A DNA stretch of 64,000 nt from Nocardia blacklockiae (GCF_015477355.1 NZ_JADLRJ010000002.1:124001-188000), one strand, 5' to 3'. Counted from the first letter of the stretch, positions 16,174 through 26,254 are shown. Made by a program: numbers and translations. Notes: generated from the sequence alone by a model not told the origin.

Positions 16174-16851
16174 GTGGAAGACAAGGCATCGGGCATGGGA
16201 ACCACGCCGACGAGCAAGGGGGCCAAGCTCAGACAGCGTCGCGAACGTCTGGGTCTCAGTGTGCGAGCGGCCGCGAGGAGCGCCGGTATTGCGCACACCA
16301 CGCTGCGGGACTACGAAAGCGACAAATCGGTGCCTACGCGGGGAGCGGTGTTTCCCGCCCTGGACCGCGCCTACCAGTATGTGGAAGGCTCGGTGTACAA
16401 GTGGTACCACGAGGACGTGGAACCAGTCGAAGAGTCGGGGCAGGCAGTGCCTCCCCCACTGCCGACGGAGGTCTTCCCAGTTGCACTGCCGCTCGAGAGC
16501 ATGATCGCGTTGATCGAGGCCGACCAGGATCTTGAGCGCATCGCCGCCGAACGAGGCGACGAGAAAGTGCTCGAAGTGCATCGTCAGGTATCCCTGTGTG
16601 CCGATCGGCTCCTGCGCGCGTGGATCATCGCCCAGGTCGAGGGCCGGCGCTCAGCAGGGATCAAGGAGGATCGGGTCATCGAGATGTTGCTCAGCGACAA
16701 ACTGGCCCGCCGTCCGCACACCGATAATCCGCAGGATCAAGACGACCTGGACTACCTGCGCTATCTGCTCGGCCGTACCGAGCATCTAACTCAAGAGCAG
16801 CAGGACCGCTATTCTGAACGGTTCGCCAATCGCACCAAGGGGGTTCGATAG
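16174..16851 (+). CDS. XRE-family helix-turn-helix regulator
   Basis: The N-terminal HTH (KGAKLRQRRERLGLSVRAA to LRDYESDKS) is of the Cro/C1 type. The remaining 150 residues are charged and helical (LESMIALIEADQDLERIAAE, DQDDLDYLRYLLGRTEHL), perhaps for dimerisation. I chose GTG 16174 because TACAAT lies 7 nt before it, the spacing of leaderless actinobacterial transcripts; ATG 16195 or 16141 are alternatives. The next gene begins directly after its stop (ATG abuts TAG). The position between operon and integrase suggests it is the master switch of the element. Confidence 0.8.
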   Translation: MEDKASGMGTTPTSKGAKLRQRRERLGLSVRAAARSAGIAHTTLRDYESDKSVPTRGAVFPALDRAYQYVEGSVYKWYHEDVEPVEESGQAVPPPLPTEVFPVALPLESMIALIEADQDLERIAAERGDEKVLEVHRQVSLCADRLLRAWIIAQVEGRRSAGIKEDRVIEMLLSDKLARRPHTDNPQDQDDLDYLRYLLGRTEHLTQEQQDRYSERFANRTKGVR

Positions 16852-17280
16852 ATGCTGACGCTCGAGATCAAGTTGAATCGGCTGTTCGAGTTGCTCCATG
16901 AGCGTGGCGAGCCCGAACGCAGTACCGACGAGGTCGCCCGGGGAGCATCGGAACGGCTCGGTCGCACAATCGATCCGGCGATGCTCGTCGCGGCGCGTGC
17001 CGGGCAGCTCACCGAGCTGCCCGACGATGTCGCCGACGCGGTCTGCGCCGAGTTCGGTTCCGAGACTCACTATTTGCGTAGCGGTGAGGACGCTGAAACC
17101 GTCAGCCAGGACTTGACGTTCCAGATGTGGATTCTCATCCGCGACCTCGGCTTGCACCGGCTCGCCGCCCGCAGCCACGAATTGAACATCGACGGCCTGC
17201 GCGCGATCGTCGCGATGCTCGACGAGATCAAGCAGAAATCCTTGTCGCCCAGTCACATTCACGACCGTCGCACCGCCTGA
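16852..17280 (+). CDS. EspR-like DNA-binding regulator
   Basis: The 142-residue protein resembles mycobacterial EspR in length and layout: an N-terminal LTLEIKLNRLFELLHERG helix, a degenerate HTH (STDEVARGASERLGRTIDPAMLVAARAGQ) where EspR has its DNA-recognition helix, and a C-terminal dimer region (QMWILIRDLGLHRLAARSHEL, LRAIVAMLDEIKQ). EspR binds DNA as a dimer and bridges distant sites near ESX-1 genes. The ATG abuts the XRE stop, so both are made together. Its end overlaps the end of the convergent membrane gene by 22 nt. Confidence 0.7.
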   Translation: MLTLEIKLNRLFELLHERGEPERSTDEVARGASERLGRTIDPAMLVAARAGQLTELPDDVADAVCAEFGSETHYLRSGEDAETVSQDLTFQMWILIRDLGLHRLAARSHELNIDGLRAIVAMLDEIKQKSLSPSHIHDRRTA

Positions 17281-18446
17281 CTTGCCGCAGGCTTGCTCGC
17301 TGCCCGCGCAACGGCACCCGCGGCCCACCACAACCGCAGCAGCGTGCGTTCTTCGGGCAGAACAGGCATTGCCGCGACGGACACATCGTCCAGCGCCCCA
17401 TTCGCGCGGCGCTGGAGGATCGCTCGGCGGACTGCGACGATGTCGTCCAACGCTTTACGGTCGCCGTCATCGACGGCGAGGGCGGTGATGGGGTTACCCG
17501 GATGGTGCGGGACCACGGGCACGGTGCTAGCGATGATCTGCCAAGCGTCCCGGATCTCGATGCGCAGTCGTTCCAACCGCTCGACCGGTGTCGATCCCCA
17601 TCGGTCCCGAAGCCGCAGCGACAGCACCACGCTCGGTGCCGCGGAGGTCAGTTCCCGCCAGATCGGATACAGCCGAATCCTCAGTACCGCGCGTTGCAGT
17701 CCCCGGGCGCACGACGGCACGACCATCAACGCCAGCACGGCCCCGATCATGAGCTGCGGCTCGCCTGACGCCAAACCGTCGGAGATCACGCTGTAACCGC
17801 TGCGGGCAAACTCCGGCGCGACGCCGGAGGCGCTGAGGCCGGCGAAGAACACGAACAGCACGATCGGCACGATGCTGAGGACCGCCACGATGAAGGCGAC
17901 CGCCACGGCGAGCAGCTCGCGTTGCGCGGTAGCGATGTGACGCAGACTCAACATCGTGCGGATCTGGTAGACGGACACAATCACCGGCAGCACGAACAGC
18001 AGTGCGAGATAAGCACCCCAGCGCCAGCCTCCGTAGTCGGCGATCGAGATCCCTTGCGCCCGTGCAGGACTGCTCAGTAGAAGAAACGCAACGCCCACCG
18101 CTGCAGCGAAGAAGGCGGTCGCCCGGAACGGTGCCTTGTAGCGGATGGGGCCGAATTCCCTTATCAGCAGCCAGATCCCCATTCCACACGTCCACGACAG
18201 CACCTGGGTCCAGTGCCAGAGGTCGAATACCACCGGAAGCCCGCCCGGGACGAATCGCGCGAATCCCCGGCCGATCGAGGGCTCCCGCATCAAGACACCG
18301 ATCGCGCATACCAGCTGCATCATATTGACCAGGTGATCGACCTCGGATTCGCGGCGGACCAACACAATTCGCATCACCGCAGGGACGACCATGAGCAACA
18401 TCGCCGGGATCGTGATGTAACCGGGCAGGTAGTCCGGTGGCCACAT
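17259..18446 (-). CDS. MAB_1171c-family putative membrane transporter
   Basis: The 395-residue protein has about seven membrane helices in the first 270 residues (for example ITIPAMLLMVVPAVMRIVL, LLAVAVAFIVAVLSIVPIVL) and a soluble C-terminal region with TPVERLERLRIEIRDAW and DRKALDDIVAVRRAIL. I recognise the pattern of MAB_1171c-type proteins (DUF6545), which in actinobacteria often travel with an ImmA-like protease and an XRE regulator. Its ATG overlaps the protease TGA by one base. Substrate unknown; a signal-sensing membrane protein is an alternative. Confidence 0.8.
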   Translation of the reverse strand: MWPPDYLPGYITIPAMLLMVVPAVMRIVLVRRESEVDHLVNMMQLVCAIGVLMREPSIGRGFARFVPGGLPVVFDLWHWTQVLSWTCGMGIWLLIREFGPIRYKAPFRATAFFAAAVGVAFLLLSSPARAQGISIADYGGWRWGAYLALLFVLPVIVSVYQIRTMLSLRHIATAQRELLAVAVAFIVAVLSIVPIVLFVFFAGLSASGVAPEFARSGYSVISDGLASGEPQLMIGAVLALMVVPSCARGLQRAVLRIRLYPIWRELTSAAPSVVLSLRLRDRWGSTPVERLERLRIEIRDAWQIIASTVPVVPHHPGNPITALAVDDGDRKALDDIVAVRRAILQRRANGALDDVSVAAMPVLPEERTLLRLWWAAGAVARAASKPAASQAVRRS

Positions 18447-18928
18447 CAGAAGGCCTTCAAGATGCCGTCACGCCGCGGTCCACGGGTGCGAACACGCGTC
18501 CGCATCATCGTCGCGAACAGTTCCGCGGAATACTCGTCGGGCGGGTCGTAACTCGAGGCACCACGGAACCCGCGCACCGCGGAACCAGCGACCAGATCTT
18601 TCTGAGCGAGAAGCCCACCCAGCTGCCCCACCAGCGGTGCCTCCTGCCCGTGATCGAGCAAGATGTGGCCGAGTTCGTGCAGCGCGTCGTGCGGATCGGA
18701 CATGTTCCGCAGAAACAGGACGTCGTGGTCAGCGTAGGCGAGCCACATGCCGCACAATCCTGCCGGCGCCACCTCCGGCAACGGCAACCTGTCGATACGT
18801 CGGCCTCGCAGGCGCTCGACCACGGCGAAAAGCTCGTCGACCGTGTAGTCGCCGGGCAGATCACGGTCGAGACGGTCGACGAGAGACTGCAACTGGGCAC
18901 GGATTGAGGACATTCTTCTCGGTGACAT
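18446..18928 (-). CDS. ImmA/IrrE-type metallo-endopeptidase
   Basis: The motif HELGHILLDH supplies the zinc HExxH, and the downstream YSAELFATMM helix supplies the third ligand Glu. The core IDRLPLPEVAPAGLCGMWL and DHDVLFLRN matches the ImmA family. In ICEBs1 of Bacillus, ImmA cleaves the XRE-type repressor ImmR to release element transfer genes. ATG 18928 has AGGGG seven bases upstream; ATG 18913 and 18943 are alternatives. The neighbourhood with an XRE regulator suggests the same derepression role, though here the membrane protein is co-expressed with it. Confidence 0.85.
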   Translation of the reverse strand: MSPRRMSSIRAQLQSLVDRLDRDLPGDYTVDELFAVVERLRGRRIDRLPLPEVAPAGLCGMWLAYADHDVLFLRNMSDPHDALHELGHILLDHGQEAPLVGQLGGLLAQKDLVAGSAVRGFRGASSYDPPDEYSAELFATMMRTRVRTRGPRRDGILKAF

Positions 18929-19161
18929 CACCCAGCCCCTCATCTGCCCACGGCGAGGTGCCAACCAGAGCCCGCGGGCCAACGGGTCACGCCGCGACGA
19001 GCCGGTGCGGCACGTTCGCCCATCGGCAGTGGTCCGAGACGGTATTTGAAAGTTGTACTATTCATGGCTGGCCTCTCCCCCGAGTACCTGGCGGTATGAC
19101 TTGAGCTAGCACGATCGATGATCTCGACCCCGGCGCTGGGACCGCGTCACCTATGCGGCAG
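18929..19161. other. Short gap, no gene seen
   Basis: The space upstream of the protease gene has no coding frame. The segment GAAAGTTGTACTATTC (19047-19062) is less GC-rich and could be part of the protease promoter. Confidence 0.35.
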
Positions 19162-19452
19162 TTAGGTGTCGGGCCGCCACCACAGCGAAGCGCAGAGGCC
19201 CGTGAACAGCTGCCGCCGATCATGGGACGGTCCAGGGTAGACGACGCCTGGCGACAATGCCATCGCCTCCGGCCAGACGGAGCCCAGCCTACGGTGACGG
19301 GCCCGCAACTTCGTCACCAGTCGCTCCGAACAGTCTGCACCGCAAGGCTTTACGACCAGAACGCAGGCGTCGAGCGCCAGCTCATCGCCAATGACCGGAC
19401 ACGGCCGGCCACTGTGTGCGCTGTCAAACTTCCGCCCCGCAGGCCCGGTCAT
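19162..19452 (-). CDS. Hypothetical cysteine-containing protein (96 aa)
   Basis: The minus-strand frame from ATG 19452 gives MTGPAGRKFDSAHSGRPC, then ELALDACVLVVKPCGADCSERL and a C-terminal LFTGLCASLWWRPDT. It has a run of G residues (GTGGGGGGC) 4-10 nt before the ATG as a possible SD. Five cysteines are unusual for a chance frame, but there is no family match and no operon partner. It could be a gene remnant. Confidence 0.4.
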   Translation of the reverse strand: MTGPAGRKFDSAHSGRPCPVIGDELALDACVLVVKPCGADCSERLVTKLRARHRRLGSVWPEAMALSPGVVYPGPSHDRRQLFTGLCASLWWRPDT

Positions 19453-19844
19453 TTTGCCCCCCACTTCACGCGATCGTCAGCGTGTCCGCGCCCCAGTCGA
19501 TGACCTCCTGGACCGGCTCGGCCCCCAACGGTCACGCCCCAGATGATCTGACCGAAAGTTTTCTTTGAAAGCTTTCACTTGTCAACTGTTACAACGAGTT
19601 ACATCGGAAAGCTGTGCCTGTCGACCGGCTGACGGACCAAGCGATCGCACCGGCCCAGGGCCGGGCGCCCCCGGGCTGATCGACCACTTCGGCGGGCCGA
19701 TACGGGTTACCGAACCATGTCCGGACCGGACTATCCACGACGTAACAGGCATGCGTCATGCGAAAGTGCAGCTTTGGCCTGCGAGGCTCTTTCCAGTTCC
19801 GGATGCCTGAATCCGTCGCGAGCATTTCGACTGCTCGGGGGCAT
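19453..19844. other. Non-coding stretch with a 12-bp palindrome
   Basis: No convincing gene. It has an AT-rich island near 19555-19605 with TGAAAGCTTTCA (a perfect 12-bp palindrome, 19566-19577) followed by TTGTCA and TACATC at promoter-like spacing on the plus strand. A 78-codon minus frame (19825-19589) was not accepted for lack of an SD. Confidence 0.45.
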
Positions 19845-20639
19845 TCACCGCATTTCGACCGACGAGTAGTCGAGGCTCAAGCCGGCCCAGCGCTGAATCC
19901 GGCTGCTAAGAACGGGGGCCAAACCGCCCAACGCCACCGCGATCCGCATCTCCCATGGAGCGACGACGAGTTCCCCCACGTCGTCCCGAATCGCTCGGAC
20001 GACAGCGTCCCCCACGCGCGCCGGTGGCAGCGCACGAAACCCACGCGGCAGGGCAAGCCCACTGTCGGCGAACATCCCCGCTTCGCTGATGAAACCCGGC
20101 TCCACAATCGATACCCCGACACCGCTGCCACGCAGATCCTCACGCAACGCCAACGCGAAACCACGCAGGCCGAACTTCGTCCCGTTGTACACGGCTGTGT
20201 CCCCTGCCAGCATGCGGCTGCCGATGGACCCGATGAACACGATATGGCCGTGCCCGCGGGCACCCATCGACTTCGCAGCAGCGCGTGCCATCGCCATCGG
20301 CGCACGCAGGTTCACCGCAATCGCATCATCAAGATCATCCGATCCGAAATCCGTCACGTGCCCCGACGCAGGCAGACCCGCGTTAGCGACCAGCACATCA
20401 ACTGAGCCAATAGCTTCGAGGACCTTGGCCAGACCGTCACCGCTGCGCAAATCAGCCTGGATCGACTCGGCGGCCAGTTGCGCCGACACCCGTTGCAGCG
20501 CCTCTTTTCGCCGCCCGGTCAGAACCAATCTCGCGCCGGAGTCTTTTACCGACTTCGAGATCGCCTGTCCGATCCCGCCCGTCGCGCCGGTGACAAGCAC
20601 CTTGCGATCCCTGAGCTGATACCTGCCATCCACTGCCAC
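19845..20639 (-). CDS. SDR-family NAD(P)-dependent oxidoreductase
   Basis: The 264-residue protein shows the classical short-chain dehydrogenase pattern: cofactor motif TGATGGIGQ (near residue 18), VLVANAGLP (NAG), catalytic Ser in FIGSIGSRM and YNGTKFG (Tyr-xxx-Lys). I chose GTG 20639, preceded by a purine run AAGAAGGGGGG; upstream in-frame codons lack homology. The substrate is unknown. It sits divergent from the excisionase gene, near the element end, and is probably cargo, perhaps linked with the lipid-oxidising pair at 7-10 kb. Confidence 0.85.
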   Translation of the reverse strand: MAVDGRYQLRDRKVLVTGATGGIGQAISKSVKDSGARLVLTGRRKEALQRVSAQLAAESIQADLRSGDGLAKVLEAIGSVDVLVANAGLPASGHVTDFGSDDLDDAIAVNLRAPMAMARAAAKSMGARGHGHIVFIGSIGSRMLAGDTAVYNGTKFGLRGFALALREDLRGSGVGVSIVEPGFISEAGMFADSGLALPRGFRALPPARVGDAVVRAIRDDVGELVVAPWEMRIAVALGGLAPVLSSRIQRWAGLSLDYSSVEMR

Positions 20640-21184
20640 GCCCCCCTTCTTGCGGTCTGCTCGGCACGTCGACCACGGCGGACTACAGGAACCAAGCCGA
20701 GCCCACGACCCTCCGACGACGTACCACCTGGCCCGACCCTCGACAGCAGAGCAGATCAAGTCAATCGGCGGCCAACGAGTGTGTCAAGACCGACGGCCCT
20801 GTGCCCGGCGGACCGCACCCTCGCATAGCCGCCGCGTCGAGCGAATAGACAACGCAGCCACACCACGGCGGAAGTTTTGTTAGGTAGACACACCACATCT
20901 TGGTGTTTAAGATCCTCGGACAACCCGGCTGACCCTCGCGAGAACGCCCCAGTTGCCAATCCCGGCGCAGCACGGCCAGCTCGAGACACCAAGGAGGGAT
21001 CGTTGCGCCACCCAGAACGAACCCACCCCGAAGTGCATCCGACCGTCAGACCCGACTCACACTCCACACCAGTAGCGGCAGCCGAGAACCGACCAGCGCG
21101 CCGCAAGCCGCCGCCCCACCGACAGCAATCAGCCAGCGAACTCGCCGCCTCTTGTTTGAGCCTTGCACTCCATGAAGGGTTCAC
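20640..21184. promoter_or_regulatory. Divergent gap between SDR and excisionase
   Basis: About 545 nt without a convincing gene. ACACCA/TGGTGT pair as a small hairpin (about 20889-20907) in an AT-richer part. A GAAGGG ribosome-like site (21174-21179) lies 5 nt before ATG 21185. Promoters for both flanking genes must lie here. Confidence 0.45.
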
Positions 21185-21376
21185 ATGTCCACTACCGAGC
21201 CGACTTACCTAACCCGAGCAGAGGTCGCTGAACGTCTACGGCTCAAACCGAAGACGTTGGCCAACTGGGCGAGCGCGGGCAAAGGGCCGCCATGCATCCG
21301 TCTCGGCGGTAGGGCAATCCGCTACCCGCGCAAGGATTTCGATGCCTGGGAGCGAACCCAACCTCGCACGCACTGA
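21185..21376 (+). CDS. xis: Excisionase-like MerR-type HTH protein
   Basis: The 63-residue protein is a stand-alone winged-HTH of the DNA-binding/excisionase type: YLTRAEVAERLRLKPKTLANW, a wing with GPPCIRLGGRAIRYPRKDFDAWE. Such proteins bind attachment-site arms and steer tyrosine integrases toward excision. It is 14 nt upstream of the integrase, the usual xis-int arrangement, so both are likely made from one transcript. It could alternatively act only as a regulator of the integrase. Confidence 0.8.
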   Translation: MSTTEPTYLTRAEVAERLRLKPKTLANWASAGKGPPCIRLGGRAIRYPRKDFDAWERTQPRTH

Positions 21377-21390
21377 ACAAAGGAGGCGAC

Positions 21391-22749
21391 ATGCCGCAGG
21401 AAGCCCTGGAACCTGGAGCGGCACCCGATAAACATAAGCTCAGCCCAACGAAAGGCGCGGACGGCATCTGGAGACTGAGCCGAGTAAGGCACCGCGCCCT
21501 CAACGGCGACTATGTTCGCAGCAGCGGAAAAGGACGCACCCAGAAGGAATGCCTCGACGATTTCTGGCGCAGCTTCGAGAAGAACAACACCAAAGGCAGC
21601 AATCGACGCAGGCGTTCCCCGCGCAGGCGATTCGCACTGACGGACAAGATGGTTGACGTGTTCGACTACTGGCTGGACCTTCAAAAGGCCCGAGTCGACA
21701 AGGGGGAGATCGTCAAACGCACCTACACCAACTACAGCAAGGGCATCAAGCCAGCCCCCAAGACCGCGAGAAACCGAAAACCGAACGCCTACAAACTGGG
21801 GAGAGAGTACAGGGGACTCACGATCGCTGAATCGTGCGACCGGCTGGAGATCGTGGACTACCTGGACGAAGTCTTCGAAGTAGCCCCCAACACGGCGATG
21901 CTCCACCATGTCATCCTCAAGAGCGTATGGAAGATGCTGATGACCAACGCCCCCATCGAATCGAACCCGATGCACGGCATACCGCAGCCCAAACCCGGAG
22001 GCTACGAACCCCGCGCACTGGTGGGCGCCGAGCCAGCAGGCATACTGCGCTCCATCACCCGGTGGCTCGAATATGGCTACAGCCCCAGCGAATATCTGCC
22101 CTGCTACTACCTGCTGATGCTCGGGACAGGCATGAGACCTGCCGAGGCCCTAGCCGTACGTTGGGTTGACATCCTCGATCTGGACGAAGAGCGCGCGATC
22201 ATCCACATCTGCGGAACTATCGTCGCAGACCCGTTCCACAGGCAGAACAAGCGCAAGCGCGGCCCAAGTTACTACGTAGTGGCACCGAGATGGCTCACGC
22301 GAATACTGCGAGCTTGGAAAGAGTTCGACCAGCCGGTGACTGAGGAGCAGGCCATATTCCTGCCGCCCTACGGCCATGGCGATTGGCTACATCCCTCCAC
22401 TGTGCAACGTTCTCTCGAGACCTTCCGCGGTGACGAGTTCGAGTGGTTCACCTGGACAAACCTTCGGGACACCGTAGCCACCGTTGTTGCTGTGGAAACC
22501 GAGGACGACGACCGGGCTAGCGCGCAGCTGGGCCATTCTTCGGCTCTCCGCCGGACGATCGCGCAGCGGCACTACATCGACCCAAAGGGCCGTCCGATCA
22601 AGCCTGTCGACAACGCCGATGCACTCGAGACCCTAGGCTTGGAATGGACGCCGACCAAGTACCGCAAGCACCGAGCGTGGATCGACCGACGAAGGGGAAC
22701 GGTTGGAACAACGAAAGTTGGAGCAAAGTTGGAAAAAGTTGCTTCCTAA
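21391..22749 (+). CDS. int: Tyrosine site-specific integrase
   Basis: The 452-residue recombinase has a lysine/arginine-rich N-terminal arm-binding part (about 25-80), a SAM-like core-binding domain and a catalytic domain. The catalytic residues are Arg249 ([10 protein letters not shown]), Arg359 in WTNLRDT, His382 (LGHSS), Arg387/388 and Tyr395 (RHYID). The usual His of the HxLR box is Thr356 here. It drives integration and, with the excisionase, excision. The gene is less GC-rich than its chromosomal neighbours. It stops 26 nt before fumC, so the attachment site probably lies in or just after its 3' end. Confidence 0.9.
   Translation: MPQEALEPGAAPDKHKLSPTKGADGIWRLSRVRHRALNGDYVRSSGKGRTQKECLDDFWRSFEKNNTKGSNRRRRSPRRRFALTDKMVDVFDYWLDLQKARVDKGEIVKRTYTNYSKGIKPAPKTARNRKPNAYKLGREYRGLTIAESCDRLEIVDYLDEVFEVAPNTAMLHHVILKSVWKMLMTNAPIESNPMHGIPQPKPGGYEPRALVGAEPAGILRSITRWLEYGYSPSEYLPCYYLLMLGTGMRPAEALAVRWVDILDLDEERAIIHICGTIVADPFHRQNKRKRGPSYYVVAPRWLTRILRAWKEFDQPVTEEQAIFLPPYGHGDWLHPSTVQRSLETFRGDEFEWFTWTNLRDTVATVVAVETEDDDRASAQLGHSSALRRTIAQRHYIDPKGRPIKPVDNADALETLGLEWTPTKYRKHRAWIDRRRGTVGTTKVGAKLEKVAS
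22701..22742. repeat. Tandem AAAGTTGG repeats at the integrase 3' end
   Basis: AAAGTTGG occurs at 22714-22721 and 22725-22732 and as AAAGTTGC at 22735-22742, with a related GGTTGG at 22701-22706. The 10-11 bp spacing puts them on one face of the helix, as for integrase or excisionase arm sites, next to the element border. Confidence 0.55.
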
Positions 22750-22775
22750 TAACAGCCAGATGGAGGAAAAGGCTC

Positions 22776-24185
<1,410 letters not shown>

Positions 24186-24220
24186 CCGAGGCCCACTGCG
24201 ATGAGCGCAGAAATCGCCGG

Positions 24221-25423
24221 TCAGCGGGACGTAGGACGTTCGGCGGCGATCCGGCTCGGATAATCCTGCAGCTCGATATCGTTCTTGGCGGAATCGGCAT
24301 ACTTCAGCATCATGTCGAAACCACGCGATTTCAGGAACCAGTTGCGAAGGTGGATCCCGTATCCCCGTTTGGGGGCGAGGAAACGGCCCGGGCTCGCGTC
24401 GTCGGTCTTGCGGGAGTAGCGCTTCATGATGTCCTCGTAGCGCTCGAATGCCATGACGTGGTCGCCGTCGGCCAGCGCCAGCTCGCCGGCGAGGACATAG
24501 GCGCCGACGACCGCCAGCCCGGTGCCGAATCCGGCGAGCGTGTGACCGTAGGCGGAATCGCCGACGAGCGCAATCCGGCCCCGCACGAAATGCTTCATCG
24601 AGACCTTGCTGATCGAGTCGAGGTAGAAGCCGTCCAGGCCGGGCAGTTCGGCCAGCATGCGCGGCACCTCCCAGCCCATACCGGCGAACTTCTCCGCCAC
24701 GATGCGCCGCTGGGCGTCGATGTCGTCGCGCCCGTAATTCAGTTCCGGCGACGCGAACATGTACAGCTGGGCGGCCTTCGAACCGCCGGTCATCGCGAGT
24801 AGTCCCGGGGCGTTGCAGCCGAGCGAGCGCGCCCGCTCCCGCTGACCCTCCGGCATATCCTCCCAGTGGGAGGCGCCCGCGATCGCGTAGTAGTACCCCG
24901 AGTGCCGGACGAAATCCTGCTCCGGCCCGAAGGCCAGCCGCCGCACCCGCGAATGGATGCCGTCGCAGCCGACGACCAGATCGAAGGTGCGGGCCGGGGC
25001 GTGCTCGAACTCCACGTGCACGCCGTCGGCGGTCTCGGTCAGCGCGGTGACCGTATCGCCGAAGAGGTATTCGCACTCGCCGGCGGTCCGCTGGTAGAGC
25101 ACCTCGGCCAGGTCGCCGCGCAGGATCTCGATATCCCCGCCGATGAAATCGCCCGGCAGCACGGCCTTTTCGCGGCCGTCCTCGTCGACCATGACCCAGT
25201 CGGTCTTGCCCGTCTGCCTCCGCCGGATGTCGTCGAGCACATCGCCCATCCGCTCGAGCACGGTCATATGGGTCTCGCCGGTGAAGTCGATGGCCTGGCC
25301 GCCCGGGCGCAGGCCCGGAGCCTTCTCGACGACCGTGACCCGGAAGCCGTAGCGGTGCAGCCAGTAGGCGAGAGCCGGGCCGGCGACGCTGGCGCCCGAG
25401 ACGAGAACGGTGGTGTTGCGCAT
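24221..25423 (-). CDS. FAD-dependent aromatic/TetX-like monooxygenase
   Basis: The 400-residue protein is a class A flavoprotein hydroxylase: dinucleotide motif VSGASVAGPALAYWL, the FAD/NADPH DG motif VVGCDGIHSRVR and the GD motif GRIALVGDSAYGHTLAGFGTG. Relatives hydroxylate phenols or antibiotics such as tetracyclines and rifamycin. It is divergently transcribed from a TetR regulator across a palindrome-rich 108-nt gap, the classic inducible detoxification arrangement. Substrate unknown. It lies between fumC and desA2 and is not part of the conserved gene order, so it is an accessory insertion. Confidence 0.85.
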   Translation of the reverse strand: MRNTTVLVSGASVAGPALAYWLHRYGFRVTVVEKAPGLRPGGQAIDFTGETHMTVLERMGDVLDDIRRRQTGKTDWVMVDEDGREKAVLPGDFIGGDIEILRGDLAEVLYQRTAGECEYLFGDTVTALTETADGVHVEFEHAPARTFDLVVGCDGIHSRVRRLAFGPEQDFVRHSGYYYAIAGASHWEDMPEGQRERARSLGCNAPGLLAMTGGSKAAQLYMFASPELNYGRDDIDAQRRIVAEKFAGMGWEVPRMLAELPGLDGFYLDSISKVSMKHFVRGRIALVGDSAYGHTLAGFGTGLAVVGAYVLAGELALADGDHVMAFERYEDIMKRYSRKTDDASPGRFLAPKRGYGIHLRNWFLKSRGFDMMLKYADSAKNDIELQDYPSRIAAERPTSR

Positions 25424-25531
25424 GGCGATAACTCCTCGAGTTAACTGCGTCCGACGGACGCTGTTGATGTTTATCAGCGTATGCTGGACGCAGATTCACG
25501 TCAAGTCGTTCTTTCGGGAAGGATGAGGAGC
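25424..25531. promoter_or_regulatory. Divergent promoter with TetR-type palindromes
   Basis: AACTC-CTC-GAGTT lies close to the monooxygenase start, GCGTCC-GAC-GGACGC (25447-25461) is a perfect palindrome, and a half-site GGACGCAG recurs at 25486-25493. These are good candidate operators for the adjacent TetR protein. Confidence 0.6.
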
Positions 25532-26254
25532 ATGTCGGCACCGACCACCCTCGAACTGCTGTGGGGCGCCCCGCAACGGCCCAAGCGCGGGCCCAAACCC
25601 TCCCTGACGCTGGAGCGGATCGTCGCCGAGGCGGTGGGCCTGGCCGATGCGGAGGGCCTGGCCAACCTGTCGATGCAGCGGCTGGCCGAGCGGCTGGGCT
25701 GCGCGAAGATGGCGCTGTACCGCTATGTGCCGGGTAAGGCCGAACTCACCGCGCTGATGCTGGATACGGCGCTGGGCACGCCGCCGCCGAGTGCGCCGAC
25801 ACCATTGCCGCATCCCGATGCCTGGCGCGATCACCTACGGATGTGGACCGAGACCGTCTTCGACCGGATGCGCGCCCACCCCTGGTCGCTCGAGTTGGCC
25901 GGCGGCATTCGCCCGATGGGCCCCAACGAGATCGGCTGGCTGGAGAGCGCGCTGACGGGACTGTCCGGATCTGGCCTGACCGGTCCGGAACGCCTCGATA
26001 CGGTCGTGCTGCTGCTCGGCCACGCCCGCGGCCTGGTCCAGGTGACGCGCGCGGCCGACGAGGACCTGGAATCCCGCCTCGGCGCGGAGATCGCCACGGT
26101 CATGGCGGCGCACGCCGACCGCTATCCGGAGGTGGTCGCGGCCTTCGCCGAGCAGGCGACCGGCCCCGAATCGGCCCGCGATAACGCGCTCGCCTACGGC
26201 ATCGACCGCATCCTCGACGGCCTCGCCGCCCTGATGGCCAGCCGCGCGCACTGA
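25532..26254 (+). CDS. TetR/AcrR-family regulator
   Basis: The 240-residue protein has an N-terminal HTH (LERIVAEAVGLADAEGL to MQRLAERLGCAKMALYRYVPGKAEL) and a helical ligand domain with WSLELAGGIRPMGPNEIGWLESAL, of the TetR_C type used by TetR-like actinobacterial repressors. ATG 25532 has GGAAGG 9 nt upstream; ATG 25523 overlaps that SD. It probably represses the divergent monooxygenase gene and itself until a ligand binds. Confidence 0.85.
   Translation: MSAPTTLELLWGAPQRPKRGPKPSLTLERIVAEAVGLADAEGLANLSMQRLAERLGCAKMALYRYVPGKAELTALMLDTALGTPPPSAPTPLPHPDAWRDHLRMWTETVFDRMRAHPWSLELAGGIRPMGPNEIGWLESALTGLSGSGLTGPERLDTVVLLLGHARGLVQVTRAADEDLESRLGAEIATVMAAHADRYPEVVAAFAEQATGPESARDNALAYGIDRILDGLAALMASRAH

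Larger units (their letters stand above)
1..22750. mobile_element. Right-hand part of a large integrated (probably conjugative) element
   Basis: The stretch ends on the right with an excisionase-like HTH gene and a tyrosine integrase whose stop lies 26 nt before the fumC start codon. Everything to its left is accessory: secreted esterases, a wall hydrolase typical of conjugation loci, XRE/EspR-like/ImmA-type regulators and metabolic cargo. To its right, conserved chromosomal gene order begins at once. The left border is outside the window, and no duplicated attachment core could be identified. No relaxase, translocase or replication gene is visible here, so conjugative ability is inferred from the hydrolase/lipoprotein operon and the integrase, not seen directly. 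Confidence 0.65.

Noticed and set aside
19589-19825. 78-codon minus frame
   Set aside because: No SD, no partner, and it covers the palindrome-adjacent AT-rich region; not supported enough.
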